NCBI GenBank assembly: GCA_937965785.1
Contig: CALCKT010000059.1
Span: 1-30,331 of the forward strand
DNA length: 30,331 nucleotides
From: an uncultured Propionibacteriaceae bacterium
GTDB lineage: Bacteria > Actinomycetota > Actinomycetes > Propionibacteriales > Propionibacteriaceae
Direction: 5' to 3'
How positions within the stretch are numbered: the first letter of the stretch is position 1; each line of letters starts with the position of its first letter. Shown here in pieces: positions 11,637 to 20,273 of the stretch. The notes beneath the pieces were generated by a model, which was given only the letters and a program-made list of their open reading frames with translations, did not search any database and was not told the DNA's origin. The position numbers and the translations under genes are program-made.

Positions 11637-14600
11637 ATGACCATCTCCCGCCTCAGCGCCGGGGATGGGTATGAGTACTACACCTCCTGCACAGCACGCG
11701 GCGATCACCGCTCCAAAGAGCAGGAGTTGGGCGACTACTACCTCGAATCAGGAACACCTCCAGGCCAGTGGATGGGGCGTGGAACGGCCGCTCTCGGCAT
11801 TGAGGGCGAGGTAACCGAGGCCCAGATGAAGGCCCTGTTCGGGGAGGGTCTGCATCCCGATGCAGACCGGCTCATCGCTGAGCAGATCGCCGCCGGGGTG
11901 AGCGCGAAGAAGGCCATCCAGAGCGTCCGGTTAGGCAGGAAATTCGCCGCCTACCAGGTCCCAGACAGTACGCTGAAGCGAGCGATTGACAACGCTCTCA
12001 GCACAGAAGAGCATCGTTTGGGTCGCGAACTCGAGGCTGATGAGCGCCTCCGCGTGAGGATGCGCACCGCCGGAATCGAATTCAGAGCTGCGCATGGGCG
12101 CAGCGGGAACCGGGTCGAGGTCGCGAAGTGGATGAGCCGCGAACTGTCTGCGAAGCAGAACACTGTCGCCGGTTTCGACCTCACCTTCTCAGCGCCGAAG
12201 TCGCTGTCGGTGGCGTGGGGAATCAGCTCCCCGGAGCAGGCCGAGCGACTTGAGGCTGCGCACGAAGCAGCCATTGAACAAACCATCGCGTGGCTCGAGG
12301 ATGAAGTCATCCGAGCCCGCACCGGCGCCCAGGGCATCGCCTTCCACACCACCAACGGGCTGCTCGCCACCCGCTTCCGGCATTGGGAATCCCGGGAGGG
12401 TGACCCGCAACTCCACGACCACGTCGTTGTCGCCAATCGGGTGCAGATCACCGACGAGCAAGGCCGAGTGAGGTGGCTCACCATCGACTCCCGGTCGCTG
12501 TACAAGGCCACCGTTACCGCCTCATCGGTCTACAATCAGAAGCTCGCGAATGAGCTGAAACAGCTGGGTGTGGAGCTACGGGAACGCACCACACCCAGCG
12601 GGGACTATCGCGGTATGGAACTCGCCGCGATCAGTGATGACCTGATTGAGCGGTGCTCGGGTCGGCGGGCAGCAATCACCGCCCGCACCGAGCAACTCAT
12701 CGCAGAGTTCGTCGCTGAGCACGGGCATCAGCCCGACAAGAAGACCCGCCTCGCGTTGGCGCAGCAGGCCACATTGGAGACCCGGATCCCGAAGTCGCAG
12801 GCCGTCACGCGGGATGAGTTGCGTGAGCAGTGGCGGGGTCAGCTTGGAGCAGAAGCGGAGCAGATCCAGCAGGAGATCATCACCCAACTCGACGCCGAAC
12901 CCGATACCACATCGGCTGCTGTCCAGGATCCGGAAGAGCCTGGCTCAGGGGTGGATGTGGACCAGGTCGCGGCCGAGATCGTCGCCGACTTGTCGGCTCG
13001 GCAGTCGGTGTGGAACCGTAATCATGTCTCGACCAGAGTCAATATGTGGGCTGCCGCGCAACCCGATTTGGTCTCGGATGAGCTGCGCCGTGACGTCCTC
13101 CAGGCTGCGTTGACGAAGGCGTCGATTTCCATCACCCCCGACGTGGCTACACCGGCCCTCCCCGAGCTCCTCAACCCCGACGGCAGCAGCATCTATTCCC
13201 CGCCGGCGGCGCGGCTCTACACCTCCGCCCAGGTCCTGGAAGCCGAAGATCTCCTGGTTGATGCCGCCCACGACATCAATCTGCCGGCCGCCACCCAGGA
13301 GGTCTTCGACACCGTCGTGGGGGAGCAGGAACTACAGCTCGATGCGGGGCAGATTGCCCTGGCCCGGCAGGTCGCAACCAGCGACCAGGTGCTCACCGTC
13401 GGCATTGGTCCGGCCGGTGCGGGGAAGACCACCGCTATGCGTGTTGCCACCCAGGCGATCGCCCGCGCCGGAGCGCGAGCGTGGGGTGTGACGGTCTCGG
13501 CCGCGGCCGCCGAACAACTCGAAACCGCCACCGGTATGTCATCGGTGACCGTGGCGAAGTGGCTCCATGAACATCGCCAAGGCCGTCTCCACATCGCTCC
13601 GGGAGACGTCATCATCGTTGATGAGGCTGGCATGGCCTCGGCCACCGATCTGGCCGCCATAACCCGAATCGCACGCGATGCCGGTGCGTTCGTGCGGCTC
13701 GTGGGTGATGACCGCCAGTTGCAGGCGATCGGTGCCGGCGGAGCCCTGAAAATGCTCACCCACGAGGCCGACGTCGTCCGCCTCGACCAGCTCCACCGCT
13801 TCACCGACGAACACGAAGCGGCTGCGTCGCTCAGGTTGCGGGATCAGGGTGATGTCGAATGGTATCTGGCCCAGGGCCGGGTCCACGGCGGCACCGCCCA
13901 GCACACCCATCAGCGCATGGTCCAGGCATGGGCCGAGGACCTCGAACGGGGCGATCGCGTGTTGATGATGGCTACCACCAACAGTTCTGTGGACGCGTTG
14001 AATCTGTTGGCGCAGCAGCGCCGCATCGACGAAGGTCACGTCAACGTCAGCTCCACGATCACCCTGGCCGATGGGGCAGAAGCCGGGGTGGGGGACTGGA
14101 TCCTCACCCGACGTAACGACCGCCGCCTGGCCACCGGCACCGGTCGGTCCTTTGTGAAGAACGGTGACCGCTGGACTGTCGAGGCCATCAACTCTGACGG
14201 CAGCATCGAGGTTGTCGATGACCACGACCGCACCTGCACCCTCCCCGCTGATTACGTCCGTCAGTGGAGCAGTCTGGGGTACGCCGTGACGGTGCACCGG
14301 GCCCAGGGCCGCACCGTCGACTCAGCACATCTCCTCCTCGACACCACCGCGATCGGGCATGACGCCGTGTATGTGGGGCTCACCCGCGGCTGTAACTCCA
14401 ACCAGGTATGGGCCATCACCGACGGCCACACCGCCCCGGACATGCTCCGCCACGCCGCAGCCAAGGACACCCAAGCCACGTCGGCGCGGGAGTTGATCGC
14501 CCAGGCCCAGGCCGAAGCCGGGCATCCCGCGACCCTGGTCCGGATCCTGGCCGATATGCAACGCCGCGCCGATGCCCACCGCTACAACCAGACGTTGCGG

Positions 14601-17600
14601 CGGGAGCATCCAGCGGTGTGGTGCCAGATCGAGGACTCGCCCCAACTCCACCGCCTCCACGCCGCCCTCCACGACGCCGAACAACAAGGTTTCACCCCGG
14701 CCCGGATCCTCCACGAGTGCGCGGAGAACCTGCCCGACGGCGTCGAGGCCCCGGCCGGGCTGATCGCGTGGCGGATCCGCCGCCACCTCACCCTCGCCGC
14801 CCAACACGTGGCTCGCCGTGGGGAGATGGTGCGCCGCTTCAGCCACCTGTCTGATCTCGAGCTGGCTGCCCAGCTCCACTCCGCCAGCATCGACAAAACC
14901 ACCGCCCTCAACCAGCTCAAGGCCACGAAGAAGACGGCGTGGGAGACCGAACCGGTCCCGGCCACGACGAAGAAGGGGGAGCAGGTGCCGTCCTGGCAGC
15001 ACCGCCCCCACGGGGCGTTGGATGATGCCGAGCTCGCGATCCAGCTGCGTGAAGCCCGCGGCCGCGCTGAGGCCGCATCCAGGGCGATCACCGAGATCCG
15101 CCGGCACATCCGGCAACTGCTCCGCGACCCGGACGCCCCGGCCTCCGAGCAGCTGCTCGCCAACCTCGACGCCCGTCTCGAGCGACTCCGCAACGACCGG
15201 TATGAGGCCACCCGGACCGCAACCCAACTGCGGGAGGAAACTACCACCCGCCACCGCCTTGACGGGCCGTCCTGGCACAGGGAGACGGTGCAGCGGGAGG
15301 CCGCGACGATGCCGGAGCGTCCCGGCAACCTCGCGGGTGATGTGGACCGTGCAGAACTCGGCTTCGTGGCGGTGCAAGAACTGCGGAAGCAGTTGTGGAT
15401 CGAAGCCCACCACCGCCGCTTCGACCCCCGCCCCGGGCAGGTGGAGCGGTGCGGCGCTCCCGCGTGGGCGATCTCCGGCCACGGCGCAGACGACCCCACC
15501 ATGCCGAGCAGCTGGGCGGCCGCGCTCACCCAGATGCGGCACCAGGTCGCCGACGCGATCACCACCCGCGGCGCCGCCCTCGCTCTCGACCCACCCGACT
15601 GGGCCACCCTCTATCTCGGCCCCGTCCCCGACGAGCCCGCTCAGCGTGCTCGCTGGGAGCAGGTCGCAGGGCAAATCGAAACCTGGCGAGGCCTCACCGA
15701 GCACACCAACCCCGACGTCGCCCTGCCAGCCCCGTCCAAGTCCAAGGCCGTCGGGGCCCAAGCAGCGACCTGGCTGCACACCCTCCACGCCGCCGCCTCC
15801 GACCTCCGCACCGGCCGCCCCACACCCACCCCGGGCGACGCTCCTAGCGATGGCGGTGTAGAGCCGTCGCCTCCTGTCCCGGTGCCAGTTCTCACCGCAC
15901 CCCCAGCCACCACCGAACCAAGCAGTGGGGTACGTCGCGCCGCCACCGAACCCGCCCACCGCATCCAGCACGTCCGCACCGAGGCCCCGCCCCGCCGCGA
16001 ACCCACGGCGGCTCCCGTTGCCGCGAAGCTGGTGCTGACGCCCGCCGCTGAGCTTGAGCGTGAGCTCATCGGCGTCACCAGCCGGGAACGGATCCTCGAT
16101 CTCACCCAACAGGCCGCCCAGTTCTTCAAGGACCACTACCAGGACTCGGCTGCCCGGCAGTACCTCGAGGAACGGTTGAAGACTGGTCTGACCGACCACC
16201 CCGAGATCGTGGTCGGGTATGCCCCGGCAGGAAGTCGCCTGGTCCAACACCTCCGCCGCCACGGGGCCAGCGACCAGGAGCTCATCGACGCCGGACTTGC
16301 CAAACCCGCCCAGGGCGGCGGCGTCATCGATGTGTTCCGTGACCGCCTCATCCTCGGCATCCATGATGCGCAAGGAGATCTGGTCGGCTTCGTCGGCCGT
16401 GCCCGTCCCGGCGCCGACCCGCGAGTGCCGAAATACCTCAACACTCCCACCACCCGCGCGTTCCACAAGAGCGAGGTCCTCTTTGGCTTGCCCGAGTATC
16501 AGGACCTGGTTGCCAAGGGTGCGGACTTGGTGCGCGTAGAAGGTCCGTTTGATGCCCTGGCCATCACCCTCGCCACTGGCGGCCGCGCGGTTGGGGTTGC
16601 CCCACTCGGTACTGCACTCACCGAGCAGCAAGCCCAGGCGATCGCCAACCAAAGAGTGAGGGTGTGGGAGGCCACCGACACCGATGCTGCCGGGCAGGCC
16701 GCCGCCGCCCGCGATCATGAGCTTCTGGTCCGCCACGGCATCACCGCCTACGATTTCCCCCTCTTGCCACCCGACGGACAGCCCGTGAAGGACCCCGCCG
16801 AACTCCTGGCCCGTCCCGGCGGAGCCGACGCTCTACAGAAGCCCTTGGTGCTCGGGGATGCCGCCCCCACCCTCGCCGGGAAACTCCTCGTCGGCATGGT
16901 ACGTGACCACGCCGACGACCTGGCCGGCAACGCCAACATCCTCGTCGGTGTGGCACGTCATGCCGCCCGGCTGATTGCCGACCTGCCGGCCGATCAGCAG
17001 CCCTACCACACCGACCTGGTCGCAGCCGCCCTCCGCGATGCCGACCCCACCCAGCACCAAGACGCGGTGCGGGACCTGGTCAGCCACGAAATCCAGCAGC
17101 AGGTCCAAGGCCGTCGGAACTCAGGCAGTCGGATCCGGCCCCGAACAGGAGAAAAGCTCCACGACCTCGCCACCCACCTCGGTATCCCCACCACCCCCAC
17201 ACCCATCCAGGCCCCACAGCCACCCTCACGGATACCCGGCCCAGTGCCCGACACGGCACTGCACGACGTCGTCCATCAGCCCCTCCACACTGCCGCCATC
17301 ACCCGCCCAGCCGCGGCGATCACCCCGCAACAACCGCGGCACCCAGCGACACCGGTACAGCCAGCAGAATCGGCACCCCCAGCACAAACAGCGCACCCAG
17401 CGCAGGCAGTGCAGGCGGTGCAGAAGTCTCAGTCACTGCACCCCACGCCACCGATACGGCCAGCGGAACCGACACAGCAGACAGGGTCGGTGCAAGACCT
17501 CATCGACCAATGGCAGCTCCGCCAACAACTCACCGCCCTGACCGAGCGCCTCGAGACCCTCCCCGAACGGGCGGCCCTGGCCATGGACCTCGACGCCGCG

Positions 17601-17936
17601 ACCCGCGCCCGCGAGACCCTCCGCCCTGCACCCGGCACCCCCCTCATCGAAACCATCCAAGCAAAGATCGCGCTCGACCAAGAGATCACCGAACTCCGGG
17701 CTCGTGCCGCGGATCTCAACAAACCTGCCCTACAACGCAGCCTCGAGCGCTACCAAGGCGCCCTCGAAGCCCAACGGGCCAAAACCATCGACGCCCAAGC
17801 CCGTGCGATCGCGGCCGACAAGGACCGGCCCCTCATCGACCGGATCCGCGACACAGCCGCCCTCAAACGCCAAGTCCAGCCGACCCAATCCACCCCGCCA
17901 GCACCCCGCTACGACCGCGACGCACCCGAACGCTGA
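11637..17936 (+). CDS. traA: MobF-family relaxase-helicase with C-terminal primase-like (Toprim) region
   Basis: 2,099 residues. Domain 1 (about 1-310) is a TrwC/TraI-type relaxase: SAGDGYEYYTS with catalytic Tyr pair Y14/Y15, and DPQLHDHVVVANR with H260 and H262 of the metal-binding His triad. Domain 2 (about 560-930) is a RecD/TraI-type helicase: Walker A GPAGAGKT (591-598), VIIVDEAGMAS, and a C-terminal motif YAVTVHRAQGRT. About 1,000-1,250 is helical. Domain 3 (about 1,480-1,760) resembles the DnaG primase core: RDRLILGIHDAQGDLVGF, then a Toprim motif with E1635 in VEGPFDAL and D1681/D1683 in ATDTDAAG. A Pro/Gln/Ala-rich linker (about 1,860-1,950) and coiled tail follow. Start ATG 11637 was chosen by the motif MTISRLSAGDGY; GTG 11634 is adjacent. 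Role: nicks oriT, unwinds and pilots DNA, and may prime synthesis. Confidence 0.9.
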   Translation: MTISRLSAGDGYEYYTSCTARGDHRSKEQELGDYYLESGTPPGQWMGRGTAALGIEGEVTEAQMKALFGEGLHPDADRLIAEQIAAGVSAKKAIQSVRLGRKFAAYQVPDSTLKRAIDNALSTEEHRLGRELEADERLRVRMRTAGIEFRAAHGRSGNRVEVAKWMSRELSAKQNTVAGFDLTFSAPKSLSVAWGISSPEQAERLEAAHEAAIEQTIAWLEDEVIRARTGAQGIAFHTTNGLLATRFRHWESREGDPQLHDHVVVANRVQITDEQGRVRWLTIDSRSLYKATVTASSVYNQKLANELKQLGVELRERTTPSGDYRGMELAAISDDLIERCSGRRAAITARTEQLIAEFVAEHGHQPDKKTRLALAQQATLETRIPKSQAVTRDELREQWRGQLGAEAEQIQQEIITQLDAEPDTTSAAVQDPEEPGSGVDVDQVAAEIVADLSARQSVWNRNHVSTRVNMWAAAQPDLVSDELRRDVLQAALTKASISITPDVATPALPELLNPDGSSIYSPPAARLYTSAQVLEAEDLLVDAAHDINLPAATQEVFDTVVGEQELQLDAGQIALARQVATSDQVLTVGIGPAGAGKTTAMRVATQAIARAGARAWGVTVSAAAAEQLETATGMSSVTVAKWLHEHRQGRLHIAPGDVIIVDEAGMASATDLAAITRIARDAGAFVRLVGDDRQLQAIGAGGALKMLTHEADVVRLDQLHRFTDEHEAAASLRLRDQGDVEWYLAQGRVHGGTAQHTHQRMVQAWAEDLERGDRVLMMATTNSSVDALNLLAQQRRIDEGHVNVSSTITLADGAEAGVGDWILTRRNDRRLATGTGRSFVKNGDRWTVEAINSDGSIEVVDDHDRTCTLPADYVRQWSSLGYAVTVHRAQGRTVDSAHLLLDTTAIGHDAVYVGLTRGCNSNQVWAITDGHTAPDMLRHAAAKDTQATSARELIAQAQAEAGHPATLVRILADMQRRADAHRYNQTLRREHPAVWCQIEDSPQLHRLHAALHDAEQQGFTPARILHECAENLPDGVEAPAGLIAWRIRRHLTLAAQHVARRGEMVRRFSHLSDLELAAQLHSASIDKTTALNQLKATKKTAWETEPVPATTKKGEQVPSWQHRPHGALDDAELAIQLREARGRAEAASRAITEIRRHIRQLLRDPDAPASEQLLANLDARLERLRNDRYEATRTATQLREETTTRHRLDGPSWHRETVQREAATMPERPGNLAGDVDRAELGFVAVQELRKQLWIEAHHRRFDPRPGQVERCGAPAWAISGHGADDPTMPSSWAAALTQMRHQVADAITTRGAALALDPPDWATLYLGPVPDEPAQRARWEQVAGQIETWRGLTEHTNPDVALPAPSKSKAVGAQAATWLHTLHAAASDLRTGRPTPTPGDAPSDGGVEPSPPVPVPVLTAPPATTEPSSGVRRAATEPAHRIQHVRTEAPPRREPTAAPVAAKLVLTPAAELERELIGVTSRERILDLTQQAAQFFKDHYQDSAARQYLEERLKTGLTDHPEIVVGYAPAGSRLVQHLRRHGASDQELIDAGLAKPAQGGGVIDVFRDRLILGIHDAQGDLVGFVGRARPGADPRVPKYLNTPTTRAFHKSEVLFGLPEYQDLVAKGADLVRVEGPFDALAITLATGGRAVGVAPLGTALTEQQAQAIANQRVRVWEATDTDAAGQAAAARDHELLVRHGITAYDFPLLPPDGQPVKDPAELLARPGGADALQKPLVLGDAAPTLAGKLLVGMVRDHADDLAGNANILVGVARHAARLIADLPADQQPYHTDLVAAALRDADPTQHQDAVRDLVSHEIQQQVQGRRNSGSRIRPRTGEKLHDLATHLGIPTTPTPIQAPQPPSRIPGPVPDTALHDVVHQPLHTAAITRPAAAITPQQPRHPATPVQPAESAPPAQTAHPAQAVQAVQKSQSLHPTPPIRPAEPTQQTGSVQDLIDQWQLRQQLTALTERLETLPERAALAMDLDAATRARETLRPAPGTPLIETIQAKIALDQEITELRARAADLNKPALQRSLERYQGALEAQRAKTIDAQARAIAADKDRPLIDRIRDTAALKRQVQPTQSTPPAPRYDRDAPER

Positions 17937-17992
17937 GGGGTGTAACGGGGAATAATATTCCGCCTCACCCTTGGCTGGGGCTGCTATGAGAC

Positions 17993-18033
17993 GGTTGTGT
18001 CCCCGCCAGCCCAAGGCCGGCGGGGACACAACC
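17993..18033. terminator. Perfect 15-bp inverted repeat between convergent genes, probable bidirectional terminator
   Basis: GGTTGTGTCCCCGCC (17993-18007) and its exact complement (18019-18033) surround an 11-base loop. It sits between the converging relaxase (stop 17936) and the minus-strand transfer operon (last stop 18043). There is no T run, so classical intrinsic termination is unsure. The outer GGTTGTGT is shared with hairpins H1 and H3 upstream of the relaxase. Confidence 0.6.
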
Positions 18034-18042
18034 CGGTCGAGT

Positions 18043-18576
18043 TCACTCCTCCGGAGCCTCGGCCGCGGCGAGTGGATGGAACCCAACATCGGTGACCGTC
18101 GCCGCCGGATCCGGCTGATGATGCCCATTCCGGCACGGATCCACCGACTGTACATAGGCCAGGAATGGCCGCCAGCTATAGGTGTACCAGGAGATCAACT
18201 CTGGCCCAGGATGGTGTGCAGTAGCAGCTTCCCACGCGCACCTGAGCGCCTCGAGCTGATTCACCAAGTCGGGATGAGCCAGCCAACACGGTGGAATCGC
18301 AGTCACCGCATGAGACTCGCAAATCCCATCCACCCACACGATCAACCGGTCCCAATCATCGGCGGTGCGGGCCGGGTCCAGGCTCCACGGCCACAACACC
18401 ACGACCTCCTGCTTCCCACCACGAGTGGGGACGCTGGTGGTGCGGGCCTCGGTCTGCTGCAACCGCTCCATCACCTGAAGTAGCAGTGCGTTCTGCTGCG
18501 CCACCTCCTGCGACAACCTGGCCACCGCATCATCACGCGCATCCCCCGTCGCCTCGTTGTCGATATGTTCGCTCAT
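18043..18576 (-). CDS. DUF4913-like protein, last gene of the transfer operon
   Basis: 177 residues from ATG 18576, which shares one base with the upstream TGA (TGATG); GTG 18579 is an alternative. Residues about 15-45 form a coiled-coil helix (ARLSQEVAQQNALLLQVMERL). The rest is rich in Trp and Pro: WDRLIVWVDGICESH, IPPCWLAHPDLVNQLEALRCAWEAA and SWRPFLAYVQSVDPCRNGHH. The PpCWxxHPxLvxxLeAL..W pattern is that of the DUF4913 group, found in actinobacterial mobile elements beside coupling-protein genes. Function unknown. As it follows VirD4 directly it may be a partner of the coupling protein or relaxosome. Confidence 0.75.
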   Translation of the reverse strand: MSEHIDNEATGDARDDAVARLSQEVAQQNALLLQVMERLQQTEARTTSVPTRGGKQEVVVLWPWSLDPARTADDWDRLIVWVDGICESHAVTAIPPCWLAHPDLVNQLEALRCAWEAATAHHPGPELISWYTYSWRPFLAYVQSVDPCRNGHHQPDPAATVTDVGFHPLAAAEAPEE

Positions 18577-20273
18577 CACCCGCTCCTCACCATGTCACTA
18601 GCCTTGCGTCGATTTCGTTGCCCATCGGTGACAGGCCGCAACTTCCGGCCACGGAACGGCGGCAGCCCCCGCACCAGCACGATAGCCTCCCCGCCAGGCA
18701 ACCGGCCGACCTCATCCGCACTCAACAAGTCGCGGGCGATCGTCTTGATGTTCCTGGAGCCGCCCCGGCGGCCGTGAGAGATCGAGGAATCGACGGTTCG
18801 GATCGTCTCCTTACCCAAGGCCTCCGACATCCACTTGCGAGTTTCTTGGTCCTGTGAGCCGAGGAACAAGGTGGTATCGCAGTTGCCCATGATCGTGGTC
18901 CAGGCATCGCCATAGAGGGCTTTGCCTTGGCCCAGAGCCTGGATCATCAACACCACCGAGATGCCTCGAGAACGCACTGTGGCCATCGAGATCTCGAAGT
19001 CCGGCAGCCGGCCGATGTTGGCGAACTCATCCATCCAGCAGGTCACCGGCACCGGCAACATCCCATCGGGCCGCTGATCCGCCAACCACACCGAGCGCTG
19101 GAAGAACATCGAGAACATCAACGCCGACAACCACGCGAACTGCTTGTCCGAATCCGAGATCACCGCGAAAATCGCGGCCATCTCCTGCCCGACCCGATCT
19201 AGGGCAAGGGAATCAGTGGAAAGAATCCGGCGAATCGCGGGAATATGCAACGGGGCAAGCCTTGCGCCGGTAGTGACCAAGATCGATGCGGACGTTTTCG
19301 CCGCCGCCTGCTGATACACCCGATACTGGGATACCGCATAGGTGAGCAGCTCCGACCCCTGGCCGAACTCAGCCGCATGAAGGAACAGCTCATCAACCGG
19401 AGACAAAGCATCATCCTTGCTGGCCTGCATCCGCGACAGCAGGTCCATCACCTCACCCAGATGCCGCTGCTCCACCGGTGCGGTGGCGGCAACAAACGCG
19501 ACCAGCGCGTTCAGCAGCGCGGCTTCCGCTCGTTCCCAGAACGGATCCCCACCCGAGGGTTTCTGCCCCGGCGTGGACGTGTTCGCAATAATCGTCCGAA
19601 CCAACAAAGCCACATCCTCCGGCTCATGCCCAGGACGCAAATACGCCATGGGATTGAACCCATCCGATGCAGTGAAGTCGATCAGGTTCAGCACCCGCAC
19701 TCGGAATCCCTTCTCCTCCAAGCCGGGGCGGCACTGCCGCAGCAACTCACCCTTCGGATCCGTCACCACCACCGACGAAAGCCCCCGCTCCAGATTCGGC
19801 ATCACAAAAAATCGACTCTTGCCCGTCCCCGAACCACCGATACACAACACGTTGAGGTTCCGCTGATGCTCTGGACGCGCCGCCCTAGTAAGGCGGATCC
19901 GATGCTCCCTCGTCAACCAAATATTGCGCTCGATGTCGGGGTCCATGAACGGTTTCAGGTCCCTGATCCGCCCCCACCGAGCTGAGCCATGCTCCGCCCC
20001 GGCCCGCTGCGGCTGACCCAACCGATAGGCACACCACCCCGCAGCAGCAAACAACACCACAACCCCACCCGCCAGGAGATCCGCTGAATCCCACGACAAA
20101 CCTTGCAGCGCCCGCACCCCCGAGAGGGCCGCGTTGACGGCCACGAATAGATTTGCTACTCCACCAGCGGTACGGAAACCGTGACTGAACACATCAGCGG
20201 CCCAGAACACCAGGCTCGCAACCAGCAGGCCAACAACCCATGCCACTGTTCGGCGGACGCGATTCCGTATCAT
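18576..20273 (-). CDS. virD4: VirD4/TraG-type type IV coupling protein
   Basis: 565 residues. Two N-terminal membrane helices (about 10-27 and 66-84) anchor a cytoplasmic ATPase with Walker A GGSGTGKS (146-153), VVVTDPKGELL, and Walker B CWMDEFANIG (D415, E416). FLGSQDQETRKWMSEALG near 470 is also typical of the family. It brings the relaxase-DNA complex to the secretion channel and powers transfer. The length is normal. Start ATG 20273 overlaps the stop of the sigma-like gene (ATGA). Confidence 0.95.
   Translation of the reverse strand: MIRNRVRRTVAWVVGLLVASLVFWAADVFSHGFRTAGGVANLFVAVNAALSGVRALQGLSWDSADLLAGGVVVLFAAAGWCAYRLGQPQRAGAEHGSARWGRIRDLKPFMDPDIERNIWLTREHRIRLTRAARPEHQRNLNVLCIGGSGTGKSRFFVMPNLERGLSSVVVTDPKGELLRQCRPGLEEKGFRVRVLNLIDFTASDGFNPMAYLRPGHEPEDVALLVRTIIANTSTPGQKPSGGDPFWERAEAALLNALVAFVAATAPVEQRHLGEVMDLLSRMQASKDDALSPVDELFLHAAEFGQGSELLTYAVSQYRVYQQAAAKTSASILVTTGARLAPLHIPAIRRILSTDSLALDRVGQEMAAIFAVISDSDKQFAWLSALMFSMFFQRSVWLADQRPDGMLPVPVTCWMDEFANIGRLPDFEISMATVRSRGISVVLMIQALGQGKALYGDAWTTIMGNCDTTLFLGSQDQETRKWMSEALGKETIRTVDSSISHGRRGGSRNIKTIARDLLSADEVGRLPGGEAIVLVRGLPPFRGRKLRPVTDGQRNRRKASDMVRSG

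Noticed and set aside
14322..16736. 804-codon open frame on the minus strand
   Set aside because: It is the antisense of the relaxase gene, whose motifs are clear. Long empty antisense frames are common in GC-rich coding DNA, and this one has no recognisable domain.
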